Positions 1 through 6,183 of a DNA stretch of 7,260 nucleotides are shown here, piece after piece. A program made the translations under genes and the position numbers. A model generated the notes under the pieces. That model worked only from the letters and a program-made list of their open reading frames with translations. It searched no databases and had not been told where the DNA came from. The stretch's first letter is position 1, and each line of letters begins with the position of its first letter. Source of the DNA: an uncultured Bacillus sp. (GTDB lineage Bacteria; Bacillota; Bacilli; Bacillales; DSM-1321); contig CAKQBC010000115.1 in NCBI GenBank assembly GCA_934215995.1, positions 1 to 7,260 on the forward strand, in the 5' to 3' direction.

Positions 1-1
1 G

Positions 2-712
2 TTATTGGGGGTCGATGAACGTGAAAACGACAGCGGCCGTTCCGACACGATGATTGTCCTTACAGTGAACCCTGACCAAAAATCGATCAAGATGCTCAGC
101 ATCCCTAGGGACACTCGTACAGAAATCATCGGCAAAAATAAGGACGATAAAATAAACCATGCGTATGCCTTCGGCGGCGCAACGATGGCGATGGATACAG
201 TTGAAAACTTTCTCGATATTCCGATCGATTACTATGTGAAGATCAATATGGAAGGCTTCCAGGACATCGTGAATGCCGTCGGCGGCATCACAGTCAACAA
301 CGATCTTGAATTCTCTTCCGGAGACATGCACTTCGAGAGGGGACAATTGGAGCTTGATGGAGAAGAAGCACTGGCATGGAGCCGAATGAGATATGACGAT
401 CCGAACGGGGATTTCGGTCGGCAAGGACGGCAAAGGCAGATTGTCGAAGGCGTATTGAAAAAAGGAGCAAGCCTTTCGTCACTGACGAACTACCGGGATA
501 TCTTCAACGCACTCGGCAACAACATCCAAATGAACCTGTCATTCGATGAAATGATGGATATCCAGAAGAATTACCGCTCAGCCATCGGCCAAGTAGAAGA
601 AATGACAGTAGCCGGAGAAGGCACGAAAATAGACGGCATCTATTATTACATGGTGCCTGATGAAGAAAAACAGAAAATCCAAGATACGTTAAAACAGCAT
701 TTAAGCCTGTAA
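2..712 (+). CDS. LCP (LytR-CpsA-Psr) family wall-polymer ligase, 5'-truncated by the window edge
   Basis: LCP enzymes are membrane-anchored and act on the outer face. They transfer teichoic acids or other glycopolymers from undecaprenyl-pyrophosphate carriers to peptidoglycan. The visible 236 residues open inside the catalytic domain with LLGVDER followed by GRSDTM. They then show SIPRDTRTEI, whose Arg/Asp belong to the pyrophosphate and metal site, and KINHAYAFGG. Further on come VNAVGGI and SRMRYDDPNGDFGRQGRQRQ, the Arg-rich signature of the family. The N-terminal cytoplasmic tail and transmembrane anchor must lie upstream of base 1; the frame is already open at base 2, so no start is assigned. 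The gene ends with TAA and is followed by a hairpin terminator. It converges on hutG and has no apparent functional link to it. Family assignment is firm. Which paralogue it is (TagT, TagU or TagV type) cannot be decided from this fragment. Confidence 0.95.
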   Translation, partial: LLGVDERENDSGRSDTMIVLTVNPDQKSIKMLSIPRDTRTEIIGKNKDDKINHAYAFGGATMAMDTVENFLDIPIDYYVKINMEGFQDIVNAVGGITVNNDLEFSSGDMHFERGQLELDGEEALAWSRMRYDDPNGDFGRQGRQRQIVEGVLKKGASLSSLTNYRDIFNALGNNIQMNLSFDEMMDIQKNYRSAIGQVEEMTVAGEGTKIDGIYYYMVPDEEKQKIQDTLKQHLSL

Positions 713-719
713 ATACAAG

Positions 720-748
720 AAAGAGGAGCCATTCGGGCTCCTCTTTTT
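720..748 (+). terminator. Rho-independent terminator of the LCP gene, probably also serving hutG on the other strand
   Basis: A perfect 11-bp stem pairs AAAGAGGAGCC (720-730) with GGCTCCTCTTT (736-746) around the loop ATTCG, and the T run continues to 748. It begins 7 bp after the LCP stop. On the minus strand the same hairpin ends in CTCTTT followed by CTTGTATTT, a weaker but usable T-rich tail, 13 bp past the hutG stop codon. No other hairpin is evident in the 49-bp convergent gap, so a bidirectional role is likely. Confidence 0.88.
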
Positions 749-761
749 CCTATCTTCCCAC

Positions 762-1739
762 TTAAAACCTTCCCGCTTTGAGCGCCTGATAACGGCTCGC
801 CACAAACGTCAGCCAAGCATACGTTACCGCTTTAACCGTTGTCCCCACATTCGTATCCCGGTGAGGATCAATGCAGACAAAGTCCATTCCGGCAACCGGA
901 TACTTTCCCACTTCATACAGCAGCTCGAACAGTTCATCCGTACGCATGCCGCCTGGCGTAGATGCCGGGACACCCGGCGCATAGGCGATATCGAGTACAT
1001 CCATGTCAACTGTGACGTATATGGCATCGGTTTTCTTTTGCAGCTCCGCCATCACTTCGGCGATTTGCTGTTCGGCTCCTTTTTTACGGAATTCCTTCAG
1101 ATTGATTCGGTTAACCCCGTAGTGGTCAGACGCTTCAATCAAGGAAGGCGCATTGTAGAAGCCGTGCAAGCCGATGTTATAGACATCTTCCCCTCGGACG
1201 ACGCCTCCATCGAGGAGCTGGCGAATAGGCGTACCGTTTGACGGGCCGTTGTCCTCGACATTACGCAAATCCAGATGGGTGTCAAACTGGAGGATGCCGA
1301 TCCGCCTGCCTTCTTTGGCATGGGCACGGACAATCGGTGCTGTGATTGAATGGTCGCCGCCAATCGATATATACAGCGATTCAGGAAAATACTCCATTAT
1401 ATCTCCCATCGCCTGCTCGATATTGCTGTGGCAACGAATAATATCCGTTCCATGCATAACGACATCCCCAGCATCAACTATCTTCACCTTACGGATGTCG
1501 ACATTGTCATCGATATAATAAGTGGAAAACAACGGCCAGCTTTTCCGGAAAGCCTCCGGGAATTCGGAAGCAGCGGACGGGCTAATGGATGACCGTGATA
1601 ATGGAACTCCAAGAAGCACAATGTCCGGATTCCCTCGTTCTTCGCCGTAAGGCACGACAAGGTCACTGACCTTCATATCCTTCCCTTCGTTTCGCTGCCA
1701 GGAAGAGCGAGGGCGGATCACGCAGTCACTGAAGTGCAT
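762..1739 (-). CDS. hutG: Formimidoylglutamase (formiminoglutamase) HutG
   Basis: This enzyme hydrolyses N-formimidoyl-L-glutamate to L-glutamate and formamide, the last step of the Hut pathway in Bacillus-type organisms. At 325 residues it has normal length for the arginase/agmatinase/HutG superfamily. The binuclear manganese site is complete: GGDHSIT (His130), DTHLD (Asp153, His155, Asp157) and VDMDVLD (Asp245, Asp247). SNGTPIRQL (about 167-175) and the APGVPASTPGG loop (254-264) also fit. The common DAHxD motif reads DTHLD here. The ATG at 1739 overlaps the end of hutI by 22 bp and has AAGGTGG 6 nt upstream. Bacillus HutG, as I recall it, carries a similar N-terminal extension of about 20 residues. 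An internal ATG at 1676, preceded by AAGGGAAGG, is a possible alternative giving 304 residues. Agmatinase is the only serious alternative by family, and the hut context argues against it. Confidence 0.93.
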   Translation of the reverse strand: MHFSDCVIRPRSSWQRNEGKDMKVSDLVVPYGEERGNPDIVLLGVPLSRSSISPSAASEFPEAFRKSWPLFSTYYIDDNVDIRKVKIVDAGDVVMHGTDIIRCHSNIEQAMGDIMEYFPESLYISIGGDHSITAPIVRAHAKEGRRIGILQFDTHLDLRNVEDNGPSNGTPIRQLLDGGVVRGEDVYNIGLHGFYNAPSLIEASDHYGVNRINLKEFRKKGAEQQIAEVMAELQKKTDAIYVTVDMDVLDIAYAPGVPASTPGGMRTDELFELLYEVGKYPVAGMDFVCIDPHRDTNVGTTVKAVTYAWLTFVASRYQALKAGRF

Positions 1740-2998
1740 AGTGACCCACCTTCCACAACGACTTCTCCGGCCTTCACGACAGTATCCGTATGATTCATCC
1801 CATAGAAATATTGAAGCTGCTTGTAATTCGGAACATCCAGAATGAGAATATCCGCTTTCTTGCCGGCTTCAATCGTGCCAACTTCATCTCCGCGATTAAT
1901 TGCATGAGCGGCATTGATGGTCGTTGCGCACAATACTTCCTCCATCGTCATCCCCATGTTCATACAAGCAAGATTCTGAATGAACGGCAAGCTGATCGTT
2001 GGCGATGAGCCCGGATTGAAGTCAGTGGAAATCGCGACCGGCACGCCGGAATCAATCATCAGCCGGCCGCGCGCAAACGGCGCCCGCAGGAAGAATGCCG
2101 TGCCAGGAAGCAATACCCCAATCGTTCCCGCTTTCGCCATACGCTCAATTCCTGTATCGGAAGCGACCAACAGATGCTCGGCGGAAATCGCTCCGACTTC
2201 CGCAGCAAGCTCTGCCCCTTCATACGGCTCAATTTCATCGGCATGGATTTTCGGTACCAAACCATAGCGCTTGCCGGCTTCAAGGATGCGCCTTGATTGC
2301 TCCGGTGTAAACACGCCTTTTTCGCAAAACACATCATTGAACTCCGCAAGTCCCTCTTCCGCTACTTTTGGCAGCATTTCGTTAATGACAATATCGACAA
2401 AGGCATCTTCATTGCCTTTGTACTCCTTCGGTACGGCATGCGCTCCCATGAAGGTGGACACAACATCGACAGGATGGTTTTCCTGCAGCTTCCTTGCCAC
2501 TTCCAGCTGTCTTTTTTCCGTTTCCCAATCGAGCCCGTAACCGGATTTTGCTTCGACCGTCGTCACTCCGTACTGGAGAAAACGGTTCAGGTGGCTGACT
2601 GTTTTCTTATACAGTTCATCAAAGCCCGTTTCCCTGGTCATTCTCGTTGTGTAATGAATGCCGCCGCCGGCATTCATGATTTCCATATATGTCTTTCCTT
2701 CCAGCCTCATTCCCAGCTCATGCTCGCGGCTGCCCCCGTGGACAAGATGGGTATGGCAGTCGACAAGGCCGGGCATGACGATTTTGCCGGAAGCATCGAT
2801 TTTCTTCGCTGTTTTCAGTTTTTCCCCGTATTGCTGTTCAAGCTCAGCCAACGGGCCGACAGCAAGAATGCGGTCATCATCAATGAGGATGCTTGCTTTT
2901 TCCTGAAGCCCGATATGCCCCATTGCTTCCCGTGTACGTGGTCCTTTCACTTCACTTTGCATCGTCAATACTTCGTTCGCATTTTGAATCAATAGCAT
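1718..2998 (-). CDS. hutI: Imidazolonepropionase HutI
   Basis: HutI hydrolyses 4-imidazolone-5-propionate to N-formimidoyl-L-glutamate, third step of histidine degradation, in the cytoplasm. The 426-residue product has the amidohydrolase TIM-barrel metal site: DCHTHLVHGG (His82, His84), IHADE (His252, catalytic Glu255), SAEHL (His275) and STDFNPGS (Asp326). EAKSGYG (149-155) and GGGIHYTTRMTR are typical of HutI. Length matches the family (about 405-425). The frame extends to a GTG at 3007 that overlaps the hutU stop as GTGA. I prefer the ATG at 2998 because AAAGGG (3007-3012) lies 8 nt before it, whereas nothing suitable precedes the GTG. With the ATG start the gap to hutU is 5 bp, and the ribosome binding site lies inside the end of hutU, implying translational coupling. 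Its stop lies inside hutG. Confidence 0.96.
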   Translation of the reverse strand: MLLIQNANEVLTMQSEVKGPRTREAMGHIGLQEKASILIDDDRILAVGPLAELEQQYGEKLKTAKKIDASGKIVMPGLVDCHTHLVHGGSREHELGMRLEGKTYMEIMNAGGGIHYTTRMTRETGFDELYKKTVSHLNRFLQYGVTTVEAKSGYGLDWETEKRQLEVARKLQENHPVDVVSTFMGAHAVPKEYKGNEDAFVDIVINEMLPKVAEEGLAEFNDVFCEKGVFTPEQSRRILEAGKRYGLVPKIHADEIEPYEGAELAAEVGAISAEHLLVASDTGIERMAKAGTIGVLLPGTAFFLRAPFARGRLMIDSGVPVAISTDFNPGSSPTISLPFIQNLACMNMGMTMEEVLCATTINAAHAINRGDEVGTIEAGKKADILILDVPNYKQLQYFYGMNHTDTVVKAGEVVVEGGSLCTSVTA

Positions 2999-3003
2999 GT
3001 GAA

Positions 3004-4665
3004 TCACCCTTTCAGCATCGGCATGTGTATGCCTTTTTCTTTCGCAGTCTTAATGGCTAGTTCATAGCCTGCATCGGCATGGCGGACAACACCCATCCCT
3101 GGGTCGGATATAAGAACACGGTTGATTTTTTCAGCGGCCAATTCCGTTCCGTCTGCGACCAGCACCTGTCCGGCATGCTGGGAATAGCCCATGCCCACTC
3201 CGCCGCCATGGTGGATGCTTACCCAGCTGGCCCCGCCGGCTGTATTCACAAGCGCATTCAACAGCGGCCAGTCAGAAACCGCGTCCGAGCCGTCCTTCAT
3301 GCTTTCCGTTTCCCGGTTCGGCGAAGCGACAGAGCCTGAGTCCAAATGATCGCGTCCGAATACGATCGGCGCCTTCAGTTCGCCATTTGCGACCATTTCA
3401 TTGACACGCAAAGCAAAGCGGTGGCGGTCGCCGTAACCGAGCCAGCAAATCCGGGCCGGCAGCCCTTGCCACTTCACCATTTTCTGCGCCATGTTGATCC
3501 AATTGACAAGCCCTTGATCGGAAGCGAACATTTCCTTTGCGAGCTGATCCGTTTTATAAATATCCTCCGGATCGCCAGACAGTGCAGCCCAGCGGAACGG
3601 CCCTTTTCCTTCACAGAAAAGCGGACGGATATACGCAGGAACGAATCCAGGGAAATCAAAGGCATTTTCGACGCCCATTTCCTTCGCATAAGCACGGATG
3701 TTATTGCCGTAGTCAAATGTTTCTGCCCCTGCTTTCTGGAATTCAAGCATCGTGCGCACATGCTCGGCCATCGTTTCTTTCGCTTTTCGTTCATATGTTT
3801 TCGGATCGCGCTTCCTAAGTTCCAACGCTTCTTCAAGCGTCATTCCATTAGGGACATAGCCATTGAGCGGGTCATGGGCACTCGTCTGGTCGGTCACTAA
3901 ATCCGGGATGATGCCCCGATCCAGAAGTTCCCGGTTCACATCAGCGCAGTTTCCGACAAGACCAATTGAAGCCGGCTCTTTGGCCGCAGTCAGTTTGTTG
4001 ACAAGCTCAATCGCGTCGTCAACCGTTTCCACAAGATAGTCACAATAACCTTCTTTGATTTTCCGTTCAATCCGGGCACGATCCACTTCGACGACAAGGA
4101 TAACGGCTCCCGCCATTTTCCCGGCGAGAGGCTGCGCCCCGCTCATGCCGCCCATGCCGCCAGTCAGGATAAACCTGCCGCGTAGGTCGGCTGTACCGAA
4201 CTTTTTCTTGCCTGCTTCCACGAAGCTTAAATACGTCCCTTGCAAAATTCCTTGCGCGCCGATGTAAATCCAGCTGCCGGCCGTCATCTGGCCGTACATC
4301 ATCAGGTTCCGTTCCTCTAGCTCATAGAAATGCTCCCAATTCGCCCATGCCGGGACGAGGTTGGAGTTGGCAATCAAGACACGCGGCGCATGCTCATGTG
4401 TTTTGAATACGGCAACCGGCTTTCCGGATTGCACAAGCATCGTTTCATCATTTTCCAGCTCTTTAAGGGTGCTGATCATTTGATCGAAGCTTTCCCAGTC
4501 ACGGGCAGCACGCCCGATTCCCCCGTATACGACAAGCTCATTCGGGTTTTCCGCCACCTCCGGGTCCAGGTTGTTCATCAGCATGCGCATGGCCGCTTCC
4601 TGCGTCCAGCCCTTGCAAGTCAGCTCGGGTCCTTTCGGCGCCCGGATTGTGCGTGTTTTCAGCAT
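3004..4665 (-). CDS. hutU: Urocanate hydratase (urocanase) HutU
   Basis: HutU adds water to urocanate to give 4-imidazolone-5-propionate, using tightly bound NAD+ as an electrophile. The 553-residue protein is full length (family about 550-560). Diagnostic segments are [11 protein letters not shown] (47-57), [12 protein letters not shown] (125-136) and the glycine-rich NAD+-binding stretch [12 protein letters not shown] (168-179). Downstream are [20 protein letters not shown] (350-369) and [13 protein letters not shown] (404-416). The last contains Cys407, which lines up with the active-site cysteine described as Cys410 in the Pseudomonas putida enzyme. [18 protein letters not shown] (436-453) and [15 protein letters not shown] (485-499) complete the family signature. 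The ATG has AAGGAGAG 7 nt upstream, abutting the stop of the YjiH-type gene, 15 bp away. The TGA stop is 5 bp before the hutI ATG. No lesions are visible. Confidence 0.98.
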   Translation of the reverse strand: MLKTRTIRAPKGPELTCKGWTQEAAMRMLMNNLDPEVAENPNELVVYGGIGRAARDWESFDQMISTLKELENDETMLVQSGKPVAVFKTHEHAPRVLIANSNLVPAWANWEHFYELEERNLMMYGQMTAGSWIYIGAQGILQGTYLSFVEAGKKKFGTADLRGRFILTGGMGGMSGAQPLAGKMAGAVILVVEVDRARIERKIKEGYCDYLVETVDDAIELVNKLTAAKEPASIGLVGNCADVNRELLDRGIIPDLVTDQTSAHDPLNGYVPNGMTLEEALELRKRDPKTYERKAKETMAEHVRTMLEFQKAGAETFDYGNNIRAYAKEMGVENAFDFPGFVPAYIRPLFCEGKGPFRWAALSGDPEDIYKTDQLAKEMFASDQGLVNWINMAQKMVKWQGLPARICWLGYGDRHRFALRVNEMVANGELKAPIVFGRDHLDSGSVASPNRETESMKDGSDAVSDWPLLNALVNTAGGASWVSIHHGGGVGMGYSQHAGQVLVADGTELAAEKINRVLISDPGMGVVRHADAGYELAIKTAKEKGIHMPMLKG

Positions 4666-4680
4666 AATTGATCTCTCCTT

Positions 4681-6015
4681 TTAAAATAGTAAGAATGCAA
4701 TAGGCGTCACCAGAATCAATGTCAAAACGACACGCTCAAACCAGATAATGATCATATCCCGGAACGTGACCGGTATATTCGTAGACAAGATCAATGGAAT
4801 GACAGCCGACAGGAACAATACAGAAGATATGGATACAACAGCTACGATGAACTTCGTCATTAAAGCCGCTTCCGTCACGACCAATGCCGGCAGGAATACC
4901 TCAGCCACGGATACCGACAGCGCTTTTGCGGTAAGCATCGGCTCAGGCAATTGCAGAATAGATGTGAACGGCATGAAGATCCATGCAAGCCAATCGAATA
5001 CTGGCGTGTATGTCGCCAACGCCAAACCGAGCAGTCCAATCGAGAGAATTGACGGAATCAAGGACATCGTCATGAGGATGCCGTCTTTCAGATTGACCAG
5101 CAGATTTTTTGCAAGCGAAGGAGTTTGGTCGACCGCTTCCATTGCTTCCAACCAGGCTGTCTTCAACCGGTCCTTTTTGATGACTGTCTCAGGCTGAGGC
5201 GTTACCCCTTCCGCGTAGTCATCCGTCAGCGACCGCAAAGGATATAAGCGTGCAGTGATAGCCGTAACAGCAAACGTGACGACGAGCGATACCCAGAAAA
5301 ACAGATTCCAATGCTCCATGATGCCAAGCGTCTTGGCGATAATCACCATGAACGTAGCAGAAACAGTCGAGAAACCGGTTGCAATAATCGCCGCTTCCTT
5401 CCCTGTGTACCTGCCTTCGTTGTACAGCCGGTTCGTCAAAACGAGCCCTACGGAATAGCTTCCTACGAACGAAGCGACTGCATCGACCGCAGACCGTCCC
5501 GGCGTCCGGAACAACGGCCGCATAATCGGCTGAGTCAAGCCGCCGATGAGTTCGAGCAGCCCGTAGCTGACGAGCAATGCCAGAAACAAGGAGCCAATCG
5601 GAATCAGTACACCAAGAGGCTTAATGAGCTTATCCATCAAGTAAGGGCCAATATCAGGATTCATCAGCCACCCAGGCCCGACATTAAAAATAAGCATCAT
5701 ACCAGCAACCAGACCGACCACTTTAAATAGAGACAAGACAATCTGAACGGTGTCCGCCTTCCATTTTCCTGTGATGAAAGGATACAGTGCCCCTGCTACC
5801 AATCCAATGAAAATATAGACTGTGACAGCCGACGGGAATGTCGTCTGCACCCATGTAACGATATGGTCAATCAGGATTGTGCTTTTCCCATTCCATTCAA
5901 AAGAAATAAAAAAACTAACTATACCAATCAAACTGCAGATCACCATTTTGGCAATCTTACTATATTGCGACTTCGCTTTCGGCATTTCGGTAAGCTCATG
6001 CGGAATATCTGTCAT
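4681..6015 (-). CDS. YjiH-type membrane protein with nucleoside-recognition (Gate) domains; candidate hut substrate transporter
   Basis: This 444-residue integral membrane protein has a short charged N-terminus and about ten to twelve hydrophobic segments. The clear ones lie near residues 22-39, 63-80, 92-111, 133-152, 176-194, 207-227, 237-257, 313-334, 365-381, 387-410 and 422-444. A hydrophilic loop at about 259-300 splits it in two. Segments such as GRSAVDAVASFVGSYSVG (173-190) and KEAAIIATGFSTVSATFMV (206-224) are typical of the nucleoside-recognition/Gate fold seen in YjiH-family proteins. It is the first gene of the operon. The ATG has an excellent AAGGAGG 7 nt upstream, and its stop is 15 bp from hutU. 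Family placement is by recognition. Transport of histidine, urocanate or another imidazole compound is inferred only from operon position; the family's substrates are poorly defined. It does not resemble HutM, an amino-acid permease. Confidence 0.82.
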   Translation of the reverse strand: MTDIPHELTEMPKAKSQYSKIAKMVICSLIGIVSFFISFEWNGKSTILIDHIVTWVQTTFPSAVTVYIFIGLVAGALYPFITGKWKADTVQIVLSLFKVVGLVAGMMLIFNVGPGWLMNPDIGPYLMDKLIKPLGVLIPIGSLFLALLVSYGLLELIGGLTQPIMRPLFRTPGRSAVDAVASFVGSYSVGLVLTNRLYNEGRYTGKEAAIIATGFSTVSATFMVIIAKTLGIMEHWNLFFWVSLVVTFAVTAITARLYPLRSLTDDYAEGVTPQPETVIKKDRLKTAWLEAMEAVDQTPSLAKNLLVNLKDGILMTMSLIPSILSIGLLGLALATYTPVFDWLAWIFMPFTSILQLPEPMLTAKALSVSVAEVFLPALVVTEAALMTKFIVAVVSISSVLFLSAVIPLILSTNIPVTFRDMIIIWFERVVLTLILVTPIAFLLF

Positions 6016-6036
6016 CCATATCCCTCCTTTTCTTTC

Positions 6037-6042
6037 ATTGTA
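6037..6042 (-). promoter_or_regulatory. Possible -10 element (TACAAT) for the hut operon
   Basis: TACAAT matches the sigma-A -10 consensus at five of six positions on the minus strand. The best -35-like hexamer, TTGAGA at 6057-6062, is only 14 bp upstream, shorter than the usual 17. The hexamer at the ideal distance (TTTTTG, 6060-6065) is poor. Transcription from here would start near 6030, giving a leader of only about 15 nt that just includes the ribosome binding site. A promoter further upstream is equally possible. Confidence 0.3.
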
Positions 6043-6121
6043 AATTAACTAACTTTTCTCAAAAATGGAATTATTAGTGCGTTTACAGTATTATTTATGG
6101 AAATCAGTCATTTATTTACAA
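6038..6121. repeat. 8-bp inverted repeat ATTTACAA flanking the divergent promoter region
   Basis: ATTTACAA occurs on the plus strand at 6114-6121 and, as an exact inverse (TTGTAAAT), at 6038-6045; their centres are 76 bp apart. A third copy of the core TTTACA sits at 6082-6087 inside the cre-like element. Core centres are spaced 43 and 33 bp apart, close to four and three helical turns. This could be a set of regulator half-sites. The region is AT-rich, so chance is a real alternative. Confidence 0.3.
6074..6087. promoter_or_regulatory. cre-like element (candidate CcpA site)
   Basis: The plus strand reads TTAGTGCGTTTACA and the minus strand TGTAAACGCACTAA. Against the Bacillus cre consensus TGWNANCGNTNWCA, eight of ten defined positions match, with an intact TGTAAACG half-site. 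The element lies about 59 bp upstream of the first operon gene, a reasonable place for catabolite control. Known biology supports the idea, since the Bacillus subtilis hut operon is subject to CcpA-dependent carbon repression. The weak second half makes this a candidate only. Confidence 0.4.
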
Positions 6122-6144
6122 AAAAATAGAAATATTTTATGAAA

Positions 6145-6183
6145 AAGGAGTGACTTATGAGGAATGAAGATATTATTCATTGA
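6145..6183 (+). promoter_or_regulatory. Ribosome binding site with an 8-codon overlapping mini-ORF in front of the response-regulator gene
   Basis: AAGGAG at 6145-6150 is followed after 6 nt by an ATG at 6157 that opens the short frame MRNEDIIH, ending with TGA at 6181-6183. The regulator's own ATG is at 6164 in another frame, 13 nt from the same AAGGAG, with only an AGGA directly abutting it. The best-placed start codon therefore belongs to the mini-ORF, which runs over the first six codons of the regulator. Whether it is translated is unknown. It could dampen or couple expression, or simply be fortuitous. Confidence 0.4.

Larger units (their letters stand above)
6016..6163. promoter_or_regulatory. 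Divergent regulatory region between the hut operon and the response-regulator gene
   Basis: This 148-bp AT-rich gap must carry the promoters of both the leftward operon and the rightward regulator gene. It contains strong ribosome binding sites for both directions (AAGGAGG near 6023-6029 on the minus strand, AAGGAG at 6145-6150 on the plus strand). It also holds a cre-like element at 6074-6087 and an 8-bp inverted repeat at 6038-6045 and 6114-6121. No long hairpin, riboswitch-like structure or cluster of UAG/NAG triplets of the kind bound by HutP is seen, and the leader upstream of the operon is short. Neither promoter can be fixed with confidence from the sequence. Confidence 0.75.

Noticed and set aside
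2297..2995. Long plus-strand open frame (232 codons) antisense to hutI
   Set aside because: It lies wholly inside hutI, has no recognisable domain or ribosome binding site, and reads as the complement of a strongly coding sequence. It is best explained by codon composition.
3346..3900. Plus-strand open frame (184 codons) antisense to hutU
   Set aside because: It is fully contained in the highly conserved hutU gene, with no family motif and no expression signals of its own.
4141..4164. Short GCC-rich tandem repeat (CATGCCGCC twice)
   Set aside because: It encodes the conserved GGMGGM NAD+-binding stretch of HutU and needs no other explanation.
6115..6143. TTTACA-N17-TATGAA as a sigma-A promoter for the regulator gene
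   Set aside because: Spacing is ideal and both hexamers are fair, but transcription would begin near 6150. That would remove the AAGGAG site and leave a leader of about 14 nt. In such AT-rich DNA it is not strong enough to call.
6016..6163. HutP-type antiterminator leader or a riboswitch upstream of the operon
   Set aside because: No terminator hairpin, no repeated UAG/NAG triplets and no riboswitch-like conserved core can be seen. The region before the first gene is too short and AT-rich.
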